Assembly (NCBI GenBank): GCA_025403435.1
Contig: CM046353.1
Span: 27,403,715 to 27,467,714 of the forward strand
DNA: 64,000 nucleotides
Source of the DNA: Artocarpus heterophyllus
Lineage: Eukaryota; Streptophyta; Magnoliopsida; Rosales; Moraceae
Direction of reading: 5' to 3'
Shown here: in pieces, positions 1 to 12,148 of the stretch
Numbering within the stretch: position 1 is the stretch's first letter
Layout of the letters: every line of letters starts with the position of its first letter
The notes under the pieces: model-generated
Told to the model about the DNA's origin: nothing
What the model saw: only the letters and a program-made list of their open reading frames with translations
Databases searched by the model: none
Program-made: the position numbers and the translations under genes

Positions 1-59
1 AATCTCGGCCTGCTGGTCCACCCTTGATGGCAATTCTAACTTGATGTTGATGGCAAATT

Positions 60-277
60 GATAATTAAACTTGCTTTTAAACATGAGGAAAATAAAATTG
101 TTTTCAAAGCAACAATTTTTTCCTATCCAAATAAGATTTTTTTTAAAAAAAAACTGTTTTCAAAAACAATGCCAAACACTTTTGTTCTTTGAAAACAACT
201 AAAAAAACAGTTTTTAAAAATGCTTTTTAAAACAAAAAATAGAAAACAACAGAGAACAATGCGAAACAGACTCTAAG
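60..277. mobile_element. MITE-like AT-rich element, one end visible
   Basis: AT-rich stretch full of runs of A and T with repeated words such as TTTTCAAA and AACAATGC. On the minus strand its right edge reads CTTAGAGTCTGTTTCGCATT, which resembles the ends of common plant hAT-like MITEs. The left end and any target duplication could not be fixed, so class and limits are tentative. Confidence 0.3.
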
Positions 278-729
278 GTTTTTATTTTTATTTTTGTTTG
301 GCTTCTTTCTTTTCTTTCTTTCTTTTAGGCTTTTTATGGCTTAGTTTCGTAAGACTGCAGTTTTCTTTTTATTAAAGTTTTCGCTTATCAAACAAAAATG
401 TGTAATTTCACTGTGATGTGTTGAAAATAACCCGGAAGCAACACTTCTAGGTACAAATTTCAAAGTGCTCCGATCACAAAGGGATGAAATCGTGCATAAG
501 AAGCCCACAAAGTGGTCCTCAAAAAGGTTTAGCAATAATAACCTCAATGAACTTAAATTGATATATTATTTTAGATGTGAGCTACATATATGCATCATGC
601 ATGAGGGGTTAGTATACAACCACCCATGGAGCTGGGGTTGGGCGTAAGGCATGTGATGCAAATAAACAATTGGGGAGAAAGGTGCATTAATATTGCTATT
701 GGATAGTAGTCTAACAAACCTTTAAATAT

Positions 730-735
730 TTTATT
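730..735 (-). promoter_or_regulatory. Candidate poly(A) signal of the 5-phosphatase gene
   Basis: On the minus strand this reads AATAAA, about 190 bases past the TGA at 923-925. Position and motif fit a plant poly(A) signal, but AATAAA is common by chance in such AT-rich DNA. Confidence 0.35.
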
Positions 736-922
736 TCAACTGAAAAAGATGAGACGCCTATACTATAGTGAAGTCTTTTTAAACAATAAACCAAACTTCT
801 CTGTACACTCATCATCAATTATACTAACGGCTTATGCAGGAGAGAAGCTTCTTGAAAAGTTTGATCATTTTGCCCAATAACAACCTTTACTAACATAAAA
901 AACCCAAACAAACACATGTTCT

Positions 923-3900
923 TCATATTTGGAAACTTGACACCTCAATCTTCTTATTTGAAATTTGGTCAAGCCTTTCTGACGGAAAGAACCCGTGGAA
1001 TCCTCTATGACTTTGTAAAACTCTAACGTCTGCGGAGAGTGTTGCCTTGACTGGCCTATGATCAGACAACTTTGACTCGCCTCTCGAGTAACAATGTTGC
1101 TTTAATCCCTCTCCACACCAAATAATCCGATCACACCTTCCAACGCAGAGATAATGAATATGTAGATAGCAATTAGTTTATTGCCAAGTGCTTTAGGACA
1201 TTGTAACAAAATTGAAAAAACCACAACCTTATAATTTAAACTACGTTTCCAACAATATAATATGTATGTATGCATGCGTGCGTCGGTTCCGTAATTACCA
1301 TGCAGGAGCGCGCCTTTTTTCACCTTTATTGCCATTAATATCTCCAAAATAGATATCAGAATTTAGGCCATATTTGTAAGTGGGAGCAAACTTGATAACT
1401 CCTTCGTGCCAGCCTTCAAATAGTTGACCCTCCACGAATTCTCTCCTAAGCTTCATTCATATTTTAAGATTAAAATATCCAGATTCAGAGAGGTGCAATA
1501 AAAGGAGTTTATTCAAAAATATAAGAAAGCATCTAATAGGGCATGAATTTAACGTTTTTATTTCGTGATACTTATGTAGATAGTACAACAAATTTTTTAC
1601 ACCCCAACTTTAGTATGGAAGTTTAAAATAAAATCCTCCGACACTCAAATGAAAAAATTTATAACGACATTAACCCAAATTGTAATCCATTATTTACCCA
1701 TGTAAGAAAGTAAAATTAACTTCATACCTATACATTTTAGAAATTATTTCTGAGAAGAGCATGAATAGCATGTCAAGAGAACTCTATTTTTTGGAAAACT
1801 TTTTACGTAAGGATAATATATTATACATACATAAAGCTACTTTGTTTTTTCCCTGTTTTTGTCTAAAGCAACTCCATTATACACTTATACATATATAGTA
1901 TAAAATATATTGTGCATAAAGTTCTGTTTGTTGTGTTAACTACCTGATCATTTTCCAACAGGGCAGACCAATCGCCTCTATCCACTAACAAACGGGTCGT
2001 TGCTTCCGGCAGGGATATTCTATAATTCAAATCTCCAAGCCATATAACCCGACTACATTGAACAAGACACAATTAGCTGAGACCATCAAGATATTGATCC
2101 GTAATTAATAATTTATGAATATTGTCTGCAGGCATTCTATTTGTATTATTAACTCTTTTGATTATCGTGAACTCAACTTGTTATTACGTTCAAACAAAAG
2201 AAATTAATGTTTTTTAACAACAAATAGACTGTTTACCAGTAAACAAATCAGTCTTTCGGACTTATTATAGCATATACTTGAATTCTAAACCACCCAATTG
2301 CAAAAAAGTACAAAACAGTGTTTTTTGTTTAATAATAATGGCAGCCTTCAATTTTCTGTCACGACAAATTCAAAGTTGGAATGAAAGAGGTAATAATGTT
2401 ATGTTGAGCTCTATTTTTTTTTTTTTTGGCTCATATCCTGTCTTATTATCTTGATTTGTAGTGGAAAAAACAATGAGAAATAAAGTGTTGCAAATAAAAC
2501 AACATAAATATGATAAAGAAATTATTGCATATGAAATAACAATTTGGTTTGGATTTTTTTTTTTTTTATAATTTAACTAGAACATACTCATGATCCATAA
2601 TCTTCTGTGGCAAATCAAGAAAAGGGCCTCTTGGAAACCTTGTTCTTGACAATATTTCTGTAACATTAGAATTTCTATATTTCTCGTCTCCTTCTCTACC
2701 CCCTGAAGCTAAATGGCTGCACACAAAGCAGAAGCTTGTTTCATGTATCAGAAATCGTACTGATACAGAACCCTGCAAATCAACAGAAAATTTCACACGC
2801 AAAAAAAGGAGAAATAATAAGTGTCTTTTCTAGAGCAAGACAACATAAAGCATAAATTGCATCATAACTACACCACTGGGGCTGGCCCAGTGGTTGGGAG
2901 GGATAGGGTGGGGTTAGAACCTCTCAAGTTTAAATCCTACCAGAGACAATTTTGGGATGCGACACATGGGGTATATTTTTTTATAAAAAAAAAAAAAATT
3001 ACATGATGACTAAAATGTGTTTAAATTTACCAAAGGAATGTAATATTATATACATAAATTCAAAAAGAAAAATACTAGTTCAAAAATTATTAGTGATGCA
3101 TAGGGAGCACATCCTTATTGGAGACAATACAAGAAAGACACTCTAAGAGAGGATATGATATAGGGTCCCACTTGTGGGCCAACATGTTATAATTGTTGGG
3201 CGGAGTCAAAAAATTTTTCAATTATTATGAGTGCTGATATTATTTATTTTTTTGATAAATTAGGTTATAATTCAAATTTTAAAAAAACTAAAGGATTATG
3301 CACGTTTACTCAATGGCCGATAATTGTATGCTGGTTTTCTACCATGGAAGAACTGACATTCAATATGCACGGATGCTGGTTTAGGTAGTGATGGATGTCG
3401 ATTTAACATTGACAATTAAGTACTATCAATTCATGGCTTAAAAATAATTAATATTGTAAACTATTATATTTATTTGAGTTATATCTATATGTGTATATCC
3501 TACCTTATTTCCTAGGCAGCCCATGATTCCGCAGCCTACACATGAGACATTCGGATGCTTAATAAAAGGACGAAGATAAGCTCGAACCCAAACTGATATC
3601 AATATTCCAACCATCTGCTTACTTATGATACACTGAAAGTAGTTTTGCATCATCTGATCATCATCTTTTTTTTGGTTCTTGTTCAAAGCTTTTCTGATCA
3701 AGGAATTCCATTTTATTGAGATCCTACGACTGTTCTTGTCTCCTAAAACATTTGATGCTTTAAGAGGCACAATTTCCTGAAACCTTCATAGAATAAACGG
3801 GAACAAAATCTTATTTATTTTCATTTACATATTTATGCACTAGAAAGTAGAAAATTTCCTGTTTTGGATTGAATTTAACAGTTATTAATTACCCAAATAC

Positions 3901-4304
3901 ATGGACGTCAGAGGAAAGATCTATCCAATCCTCCATGTTCAAGCATTCATGTGGTTCAACCCCACCAACGTTCCATGTACTAACAAAAAACCTTTAGCAC
4001 ATGAAAAAAAAAAAATCTAATCAATATTTTAAGATATATTGTATAATGATAGTACGTGCAACATATATGTGAATCTTAATTGTAATGAGATTGACGAGGA
4101 CATAATAACGTACTTGTATTTATGGACGTCTTTGTTACGATTGAAGATTGTACCATCAAAGCTTAAAGATGATTGAGAAAAGTCAGTACTTGAAGGAGTA
4201 GTAGTAGTAGTATTTTCCAGATCGCTTGGAGCATCTGCTACAAAGTTGTTGCTTCCAAGCAGCCGCATCTTGAGGAATTTGTTAGCCACTAATCTAGGCC
4301 ACAT
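923..4304 (-). CDS. Type I inositol polyphosphate 5-phosphatase, seven exons
   Basis: Predicted to remove the 5-phosphate from inositol polyphosphates and/or phosphoinositides, so acting in inositol and Ca2+ signalling. Seven exons join in frame with GT-AG introns: 4114-4304, 3893-3991, 3504-3783, 2588-2772, 1944-2052, 1299-1450, 923-1136. They give 1230 nt, 409 residues and a TGA stop. Motifs in order: N-terminal MWPRLVANK, typical of plant type I enzymes; WNVGG at residues 70-74; FQEIVPL at 98-104 with the metal-binding Glu; GSVSV at 191-195 across a splice site; [10 protein letters not shown] near 205-214; WLGDLNYR at 256-263; PAWCDR with Trp split between exons 6 and 7; LSDHRPV at 362-368. 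All catalytic landmarks are present and no stop or frameshift was found. It lacks the long N-terminal or linker extensions of some larger plant paralogues. Exon limits are my own reading; no transcript was seen. The exact paralogue and substrate are not determined. Confidence 0.93.
2874..2999 (+). mobile_element. tRNA-derived SINE in intron 3 of the phosphatase gene
   Basis: Starts GGGGCTGGCCCAGTGG, which contains a good pol III A box (TGGCCCAGTGG). About 45 bases on, AGTTTAAATCC is a decayed B box. It ends in a poly(A) run at 2985-2997. The flanks CATCATAACTA (left) and CATGATGACTA (right) match at 9 of 11 positions and look like a target-site duplication. It is antisense to the host gene and lies away from both splice sites. 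Confidence 0.7.
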
Positions 4305-4502
4305 GACCTAATTAAATTATATTAATCACATTAATGAGAGGAAAAGAAAAAACAGAAGTACTACTTTTCGTTCGTGTAAATAATGGTGAATTATAGGCAA
4401 GAAAAATTTATTATGGTAATTAGTACTGCATATACTTGAAGATTTTGGTCTCCTTGCTCGCCGGGATTGAAGGGCAGAGAAAAGTGAGAAATAGTACGCG
4501 GA

Positions 4503-4510
4503 ATATATAT
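4503..4510 (-). promoter_or_regulatory. Candidate TATA box of the 5-phosphatase gene
   Basis: The minus strand reads CCATATATATTCC here, about 200 bases upstream of the ATG, and a pyrimidine-rich stretch follows, as in many plant 5' leaders. No other good TATA box was seen closer to the ATG. Transcription start inferred near 4470. Confidence 0.35.
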
Positions 4511-4639
4511 GGAGATTATCTGAAAGAAAGGAGAGAGAAGAGAGAAAAAGGATGAATAGATTATGCCAACAAAGATAAAACGAAATATTGGTAGAGATCA
4601 TGCTGACAGGACCTGGTATGCAAGTTGCCGAGGGAGATA

Positions 4640-6214
4640 TCAGCTTTTAAATTAACGTGGCCAAGTCTCTTTTTTTGTTGAATTAATTGATGTGGCCGTG
4701 TTGAAGAATAGAGTTCAATTCTGGTGATACATATATACATATATATGTAAATGATATATGAGATATATATATATATATATATTAAGGGAGAAACAAGAGG
4801 TCGCTTAGGTTATTATGGGGAAAAAATATGCATATTTTATAATTGTTAGTTAGGTTTTTGTTTATGATATAAATTTTCATGCTGTTTAAATTTGATATGA
4901 TGTTTATTGTTTAGAAAAAAAAAATACTAACTGTCGATGAGTACTCAAACCAAGCAAATATATTATATGCATTTAATTATTTATTGTATGTATATTTTGT
5001 TTAAAATCTAATATATTTTTAAATATTCAACATGCATAAGGCATGAGTGCTACTTTAGCGCAGAACCTTTAATATTTATATGTATACCTATATATATATA
5101 TGCATGTAATGCTTAATCTGAGCATGGGAGGAGCAAGTTGAGGACTGGTCCATCCAAAAAAATATTGCATATGGGTGCCTGCTGCACTGATGCTTTTGCC
5201 CCAGCAACCCCAAGTTTTGCTGACGTGTCACTGCTTGTGGCTACTGTAATGACCCCATGGACCATTGAGCCGCTGTAGTGACTTGTTTCCATGTCATTAT
5301 TTTTTTTTTCTTTTTCTTGTTTTTTGTTCTTTCTTTTGGCTTCCGGTGACCTCATGCCAAAGTCAGCAAAGTAGGGTAGGTTATTTTCTGGGGGTGAGAT
5401 TTCTTTTTTTTTTTTTTTTTTGTCTTGGTAAAACTAGAATGATGTTTCAGCTTTATTTTTTAAGAATTCGGTCACTCAACTAAGGAGTCAGATTATTCAT
5501 TCTAAAGTGAAGTTTGTATAAAGAAGTTTAATTTTGGAAATCTTGAATTGTTTAACAAAATAGCGGAAAAATAGTACGTTCTATATCGAAAATGTGCCCA
5601 CCCCGTCATTGATCCATCAACTGCATCACATTTAACCTTATGAATCAAAATATTGGATAGACAACGGATCTTGATAATAAAGAGATGTACTTTTGTTCAT
5701 TAAAGCATTATTTCTTGCGCAAGCAATTTTTCATATTTCGAAATTCCTTATCATCATAACTAAGCAAAGTGCATTCATTCTAAAAAAAAAAAAATACTAG
5801 TCAACACATAATTATGAATAAAACTTGTACATACCAATGTCAGAAGCATATACCATTTGGTGCCGGGTTAAATCTCGCTCTAATAAATCACATCCAACGA
5901 TTTACCATGCCAAATCTTGGATCTGCAATGATCTAGAACGAGATCAGAAGAGAGAAAAGATGGAGAGTTGAAAAATAGTAGGAAAGAAAAACCAGTTGAA
6001 TAATCTGTTGTTGGCTTTTTCATAATTAAGGAACCTCCATTAGTTGTGGATATCCCTCTAAATTAGGATATCTTACTTATTTAGAGACTTTACAACTAAT
6101 GACAACTGGGTGAAACTTACTATGGGAGTGTCGCTATTAGACCCAAAGTCTAACACAATTTGCCGAAAATAATTTGACATTAGGTAACCTCTCTTTTCAT
6201 ACATGCACGTAGAT
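4640..6214. other. Intergenic DNA, no gene recognised
   Basis: AT-rich spacer upstream of the phosphatase gene. It holds an (AT)n run near 4762-4781, poly-T runs at 5300-5420 and a somewhat GC-richer patch at 5120-5290 with no recognisable coding match. Short reading frames here have no family signature. Confidence 0.5.
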
Positions 6215-6215
6215 G

Positions 6216-6722
6216 CAGGGCGGAGGCACCAAAAATTTTCAAAGGCATAAATTAAGCTAAAGTTTGGTATTAAATTACTATTTTAAATATTTTTTTGAAT
6301 TCTATTTCTCTTTTATCTTCTTACATGTATTTGTATTTGTATTTTTCCTTTTAAATGAATTAAGTTTGTAATAAGTTCATTTTTCTTTTATAGTTTAAAA
6401 TTTGTAAAGTAATGAACTTATATCGTAGTATGGTTGATTTTTTCTTTATTTGAGATTTTGTTATGAAATAAGTATTTTTAAAGTAAGATTTAAGGATATA
6501 GTTGAAACATTTTAATAATTATGAAACATAAATAAATAATTAAAAAGGTAAAATTTAAGAACTTTTTGAAAAAAAAATCTATATAGAAATGCAATTAATA
6601 AATTTGGGTGGAGAGGCTGAATTAGAAGAAAATTGTGAGAAAATATTTTTTTTAGGCAACAAAGTTCAAAGGAGCCATTTGGGCCGGAGGCAACATCTGT
6701 GCTCAAGGTGACTTCGCCCTTG
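6216..6722. mobile_element. MITE-like element with GC-rich terminal inverted repeats
   Basis: Left end CAGGGCGGAGGCACC and right end GGTGACTTCGCCCTTG are imperfect inverted repeats about 15 bases long around a roughly 475-base AT-rich interior with no coding capacity. The CAGGG start is typical of hAT-type ends. A clear 8-bp target duplication is not visible, so class is an inference. Confidence 0.5.
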
Positions 6723-8567
6723 GTTATATACACATGTATCACACAAGAATTTAATCTAATTACATCAAATATAAAAAGTGCCTCTAAATGTTTATACCAA
6801 AACAGACGTACGTACCCAAATTGTGTTCAGATTCGTATTGTAGAACCATTAATCCTCTTATGCCAATCAACAATTAGCACAATAAAAGTATAATACCAAA
6901 GTTGACTGAAGATATATGTGTTAGGTTTCTAATTCTTCAAAAAGTAATGCACGATGAAAATCCAACATTGTACTTCCATATATACTCTAAGAAGTTGCAA
7001 CTAAATATAAGGCTATTTAGATAATGACAAATAGAACAGCTGTATATCCATATATTGGCAAAGAAAAATAGCCAAGTCAATGGGTGGAATATGTGGCAAC
7101 ACAGGCGTGTGCCCCCGGCAAAGACTTTTGTAAATACAAGCTAGACTAACGAGAACAAAGATAATTATTGCATCCGAGTGGCAGTTCTGTCGTATAGTGT
7201 GACCTTAGAACTGTAGCGGACCTACCCTAGACCAGAAAAAAAAAAAAAGAAAAAGTGAAAATTTGTATATAAAATTCACGATCTAATCTGAATGTGCAAA
7301 AACTAATTGCTACACGTTAATACATTCATATTTTTCAGTCAAAAGAAAAGAAGAAATATCTGAATTTAAGCCATGACTCAATGAACTATATAAAACCATG
7401 CAACTTGGCATTGCTTTAAGAGTAGTGATAATGACAACCACAGAATAAGACACAATGAGATTTCATTCTGGATAGAATCCCCAAGCACTGGTCCTAATAA
7501 AGGCCACACCGCATAATTTATTCTAATTCTATTCGTATGTATGTATATGTTTGTATGTGTGTGTGTATATATATACACAGAGACACTCAACCAATTATGG
7601 AAATCCTCCTAATTGGCTCAGTCTGATCAGTGCTAACGATAGGCGCACAAAGAGGGAAGCATGACACAATATTATTTTTCATTTTGGACAGTGGCCCCAG
7701 CAATACAAGGGGCACAATACTTTTCTCGTATTAATTATGAGTCCAGAACTATTTATTTTTGTTTGTTTCTTTGTGTGTATGTCGCTTTTACGTGTGGAAA
7801 ATCAAGACAAGATTCATGTCTAGCTTTTTATTACATACAAGTTGGCACCTGCTTAAAATGATTCAGAAAAAATAACTCAAAACTTGTATCCAAACAAATT
7901 TTTTTCTAGAGTTAAAAGGTTTTTATTTTTTTAAAAAAAACTTAAACAAAATTAATAAAAGGGTTATTGATGATTTTTTTTTTTGGTACCATGCCCTTTT
8001 GGAAGCCAAAGCCTAGGATACCATCCTTCGACAATAGTAGGCTCAATTCGTGGACCTAAGCTACGCAAAGAGAACTCCCATGGGTTGTAGTTTAGTGAGC
8101 CATAAGTAAAAATATTTATGTTTTATGCCGCACTTTTTTAGTGTGGATTGATTTATGCCACCTCTAAAAAAACTATCTAATTAAATGTCACAAATAAAAA
8201 TGACATTAAATTTTAAAAAAAACTAATATACTCTTAGTGGTAATAAAAAAATCATATTTTTATAAAATCTAATTTGTGCTTTGATGATACATTTGGTATT
8301 GTAAATTATAGTATGGTGATGTGTTGTGATATTTTTTACAATTATTTTTATAATGACACAGATCAATCCAAGCTTTATTTTTGTGGCATATATGTAAAGA
8401 GCCCCCATAAGTAAGCAAGTGGGTTTGTTATGTTTGGCCCAATTTGATTTTAATTCCTCTTAGGGAATTTAAATTGATTGGATTAAAATTGAACAAATGA
8501 TGGAGAAATCAACCCCAAAAGGTATATATTATTCTTAGAAGAGAGAATGAGGGAAATAATAGAATTT
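6723..8567. other. Intergenic DNA, no gene recognised
   Basis: AT-rich non-coding stretch. It has a short TG/TA microsatellite around 7540-7577 and many A or T runs. No coding motif, RNA gene or transposon signature was recognised. Confidence 0.5.
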
Positions 8568-8872
8568 CGAAACCTTTTGAAGTAAATAGCAGGTTTTGAA
8601 AACATTTGTAGCAAATAATAGATTTACAATATAAATTATTTATTTTCTATATAGATAAGAATTATTATACTATAAACAATGAGATAAATAAATTATTTAC
8701 ACCTTAAATCTATTTACTGTATAAATAAGAATTATTTATACTATAAATGAAGGGATAAATAGATTATTCACACCATAAATATGCTATTTATTACAAATAT
8801 TTTCTATACCTGCTATTTATTACAATTCAGTTTTAGAAAACCTCTATTTACTACAACTTTCCTTCTTTTAGA
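8568..8872. mobile_element. Foldback-like palindromic element
   Basis: The left arm (about 8568-8630) has words such as AAGTAAATAGCAGGTTTT and AACATTTGTAGCAAATA. They recur as reverse complements in the right arm (about 8785-8872: AAAACCTCTATTTACTAC, AATAAATAGCAGGTAT read on minus). The middle also carries two related segments with ATAAGAATTATT and ATAAATAGATTATT. The whole could fold into a long imperfect hairpin, as foldback-type MITEs do. Confidence 0.45.
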
Positions 8873-9633
8873 ATTCAACCATATGAAACTTGAGCCTAAA
8901 TGTAATGCTCATGAAAAATTTATTAATTTAAATCCAAAACTTATTTGGATTTAATTAATAAATTTTGCATATAAATTGTATTTTTTATAAATTACGATAA
9001 AGTGTAAATCATATATAAACAATGTTGATACACAATTTGTCTATGAATTTTGTGCAACTTGGGATATTGTTAATAGACAAATTTTGTAAGTTTAAGTACT
9101 CAAAAAAAAATTGTGAACAACATCCTTAAAATGAAATTTATATCACAATTAATTATAATGTTATGGCATAAATTAATAAATGATTAAGTGCTAATTAAAA
9201 TAGAAAAGCATGCCATAATCTCAAACAATGTAAAACAGTTAATTACTGGTTAGTTAAAGTGGTAAAAGGTTTTGTGTCCATAGCACATTGTTTGATGTAA
9301 TACAATATAGATAGACACACAGAGATAAAATGTTTGCAGTGTATTGTAAGTAACCATTTAAGCAAAAACACATATATATTGGATACTATTTTGGGATTAC
9401 AAATGTAACACCAACCTATTTCTATGTAACAGATCATGTTAAGTTAGTAACGATGCTAAGTAATTTTTATTAATGATTCATGATTTTATGTTACTAACTC
9501 TTTATTTCAAGTTTTATGACAGGCGACGACCGCATGGAATCGATGTGCTCAAGTGTTCATGTTAATTTTAATGTATGTTTAATTTATGAAGCAATGATGA
9601 CTTGAATGTTATAGTGTATGGTATTTAAGGACA

Positions 9634-9698
9634 GTTCGGTAGGCCAAAAAATCTGCCAAGAATTGGCAGGCCGAACTTCATGAAATCGGCAGGCCGAT
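9634..9698. repeat. Small palindrome group in the solo LTR
   Basis: Three clear units start near 9634, 9661 and 9684: GTTCGGTAGGCC, TTGGCAGGCCGAA and ATCGGCAGGCCGAT. The last is a perfect 6+6 inverted repeat around AG. The central dinucleotide is AG here, the opposite orientation to the array at 11955-12148 in the same LTR. Confidence 0.75.
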
Positions 9699-11954
9699 GA
9701 CAGCTGATGAGCAGTCAGCAGAAATCTCTCCAAATTTATGGTTAAGATAATTACGTTAATTGGATGATTAATTGGCATAATTATGAATTAATTTTATCAT
9801 TTAAGGAAATTAAATCATTGAATTTTGTTGATTGAATGTAAATGATATGGTTTCTCTTTTTAAAAAATGGTGAAATATGGTAAGTGAGACTAACAGTTTT
9901 GACTTTCCCCAATTTCCTCTCCATTCTATATGCAATTGCCACAGTCTTAGTCAGGAAATTTCTAATTTAATAGAGAGTATTGAATTCATATTTTTACGTT
10001 ATCCTCAATTACGTTAATTTTCTCTCACTCTCTCTCTCTCAACTTCTAAGATGTTTCTTTTGTCTTTCTTTCTTCTTCTTCTCTTCTCCACGAATTCCAT
10101 TCCTTCTTTCTCTCAAACAAAAAAAAATCTCTGCAAATATTTGAAAGAAAATATGATAATTTCGTTGGTTGAATTCAAGGATTTTGAGAAGAAATTTTTA
10201 AGGTAAGAACTCATTTTTCGGTAATGCTGAAAAGCGTTCCTCCTCCTCAATTCGAATGCAGTATTTTTGTTTAGGTATTGTATTTTGCTCTAAATTTTTA
10301 ATATGTTATTTATGAATGTATTATGTGATGTTCCTCCAAATTTCACGATATTTTGATATTTTTATGATAAGTTATGAACTTTCTATCCTCTACCACTCAC
10401 AGTAATATATTGTTGTTTAACTATGATGCATGAAAAATGTAATTTTTGTTCAAGGGGTAAATGTGTTTTGTTTTTCATGAAAGTTGACAAGAATGTTCAT
10501 GTAAATGTTACATTATAGACTGCAAAGTTTGGTAGTGTTTTGATGAGTGAATTATGTGTTATGTAATTTTTATTGAGATTAAGTCAAGGAAACTGTTTTA
10601 ACAATGTTAATTTTGGATTTTCGTTTTATGTAATGTTTTATATGTTTAAATGATTTTATTGATGAGGAAATAATTTTATGATATTGAAATACATGATAAT
10701 AAGATGTTTGTATGAATTTTAAAATTTAAAATATATGTATTTTAAATTGTTAGAAAATGTATTTAAAAGGTTACTCACTGCCTTGCTAATGTTGGCTGAT
10801 TTCATGTTTAAAATATATGGTTTGTTTTTACATGCTTAATGTAATTTTTATGATTAAAGAAAAATCATGATAACATGTTTATGTGTTGATTTTACCCCTG
10901 TCAAGTATGGTGCCAAAAATATGGGTGACTATTAAGTTTTTAAGTTTTTAATCCATATAGGTCAGTGAACTGTATGTGATGATAATTTTATGTTTTGACA
11001 ATTATGGTTATGAATTATGTTTGTAATAAATGAGTGTATATGTGATGGTATATGAATGGATATTTTATTTTATGATAAGTATTAATTTTATTGTATTTTT
11101 AAATGGATAAATGGCATGAACACATAAAGGAACGAGCACATCGAGACCGCGGCGTCGTCACCAATTCATATAAGGTTAAGTAAGCTAGCTTTTAAGGTAA
11201 GTACATTTTCACTTGCAATATGATATGTTTTATAAGGTTTGATATTATGATCATGATGATATTTATGATAATTTCCTTAAAGGGTTTCTTATGAAAGATT
11301 TTCATGATTTAAAGTTATTTATGTTTGATTATGAGAAATTTCAAAGCATAAAAGTTATGTATATATGTATCACCTAATAAGTATTGCACACCAATGTTAT
11401 GATATGATATGTTATGATGTCATGTTTGGTTTAAGATTAGCTACCCTTCTCCTCTCATGATGGCGTCCCTGCAATGATGATTATGGTGCAACACTTGGGC
11501 CTTAAGATAAAATTGAATAAGTTTTAATATGGTCAATGTAATGAAAGATATGTTTCTATGAAAATGTGCTTAATGCACTATTATGTTGGTGATGATGATG
11601 TTAAGAAATGTTTTTAAATTTTGAGATTTATATGTACTTACTAAACTTTAGCTTATTCAAGTTTATGTCATGTTGCAGATAAGGGTAAGAAAATCATGGA
11701 TTAGGCGGAGGACATGGGAAGGCATGTGAGCATTAAAAAGATGAATTGTAACCGGAAGAATACCAATGAAGCATAATTTATGATTTAAGTTATGATTTAT
11801 TATTTGAACATATTTTTATGATAAGTTTTAAAGAATACAAGAACTATTTTTTTTTCATATTTTAATTCATCATTTTAAGAATTTTGATCTTACGTATTTT
11901 TATGAAAAGTTGAATTATGTTTTAAAAATTATGTTTTTCTAAAGATTTTGGCTT

Positions 11955-12148
11955 TGTCGGCCTGCCGAACATCATTGGTTGGCATGCCGATGTTAGAATG
12001 TTCAGCCTACCGATCGTATCTTTGGCCTACCGAACTATCAAAGTTTTCAAACCCTGATTTGGAGAGCCTTTGTCGGCCTGCCGGTTGACAAATTCTGGCC
12101 TGCCGATCATGTTCGGCCTACCGAAGTCCCAACTTCGGCCTGCCGAAC
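11955..12148. repeat. Array of eight GC-rich palindromes, ~22-bp period
   Basis: Units start near 11955, 11977, 12000, 12020, 12071, 12093, 12111 and 12133. The best copy is TTCGGCCTGCCGAA, a perfect 6+6 inverted repeat around CT; others differ at one to three bases, such as TTCGGCCTACCGAA and TTGGCATGCCGAT. Most steps are 20-23 bp. The 51-bp gap fits one lost unit. Surrounding LTR sequence is AT-rich. Confidence 0.85.

Noticed and set aside
1102..1347. Minus-strand frame of 81 codons in the phosphatase gene
   Set aside because: It is in the wrong frame relative to exon 6 and crosses intron 6; the real exon is 1299-1450.
2874..2999. tRNA gene
   Set aside because: The A box is good but the B box is decayed, no acceptor or anticodon stem can be folded, and a poly(A) tail with flanking repeats points to a SINE.
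4326..4601. Minus-strand frame of 91 codons upstream of the phosphatase ATG
   Set aside because: It overlaps the inferred promoter and 5' leader, has a biased Leu/Phe/Ser composition from pyrimidine-rich DNA, and shows no domain.
11955..12148. CRISPR-like array
   Set aside because: Short palindromic repeats with regular spacing, but spacers are only 6-9 bp, repeats are degenerate, no cas genes exist and the DNA is from a plant.
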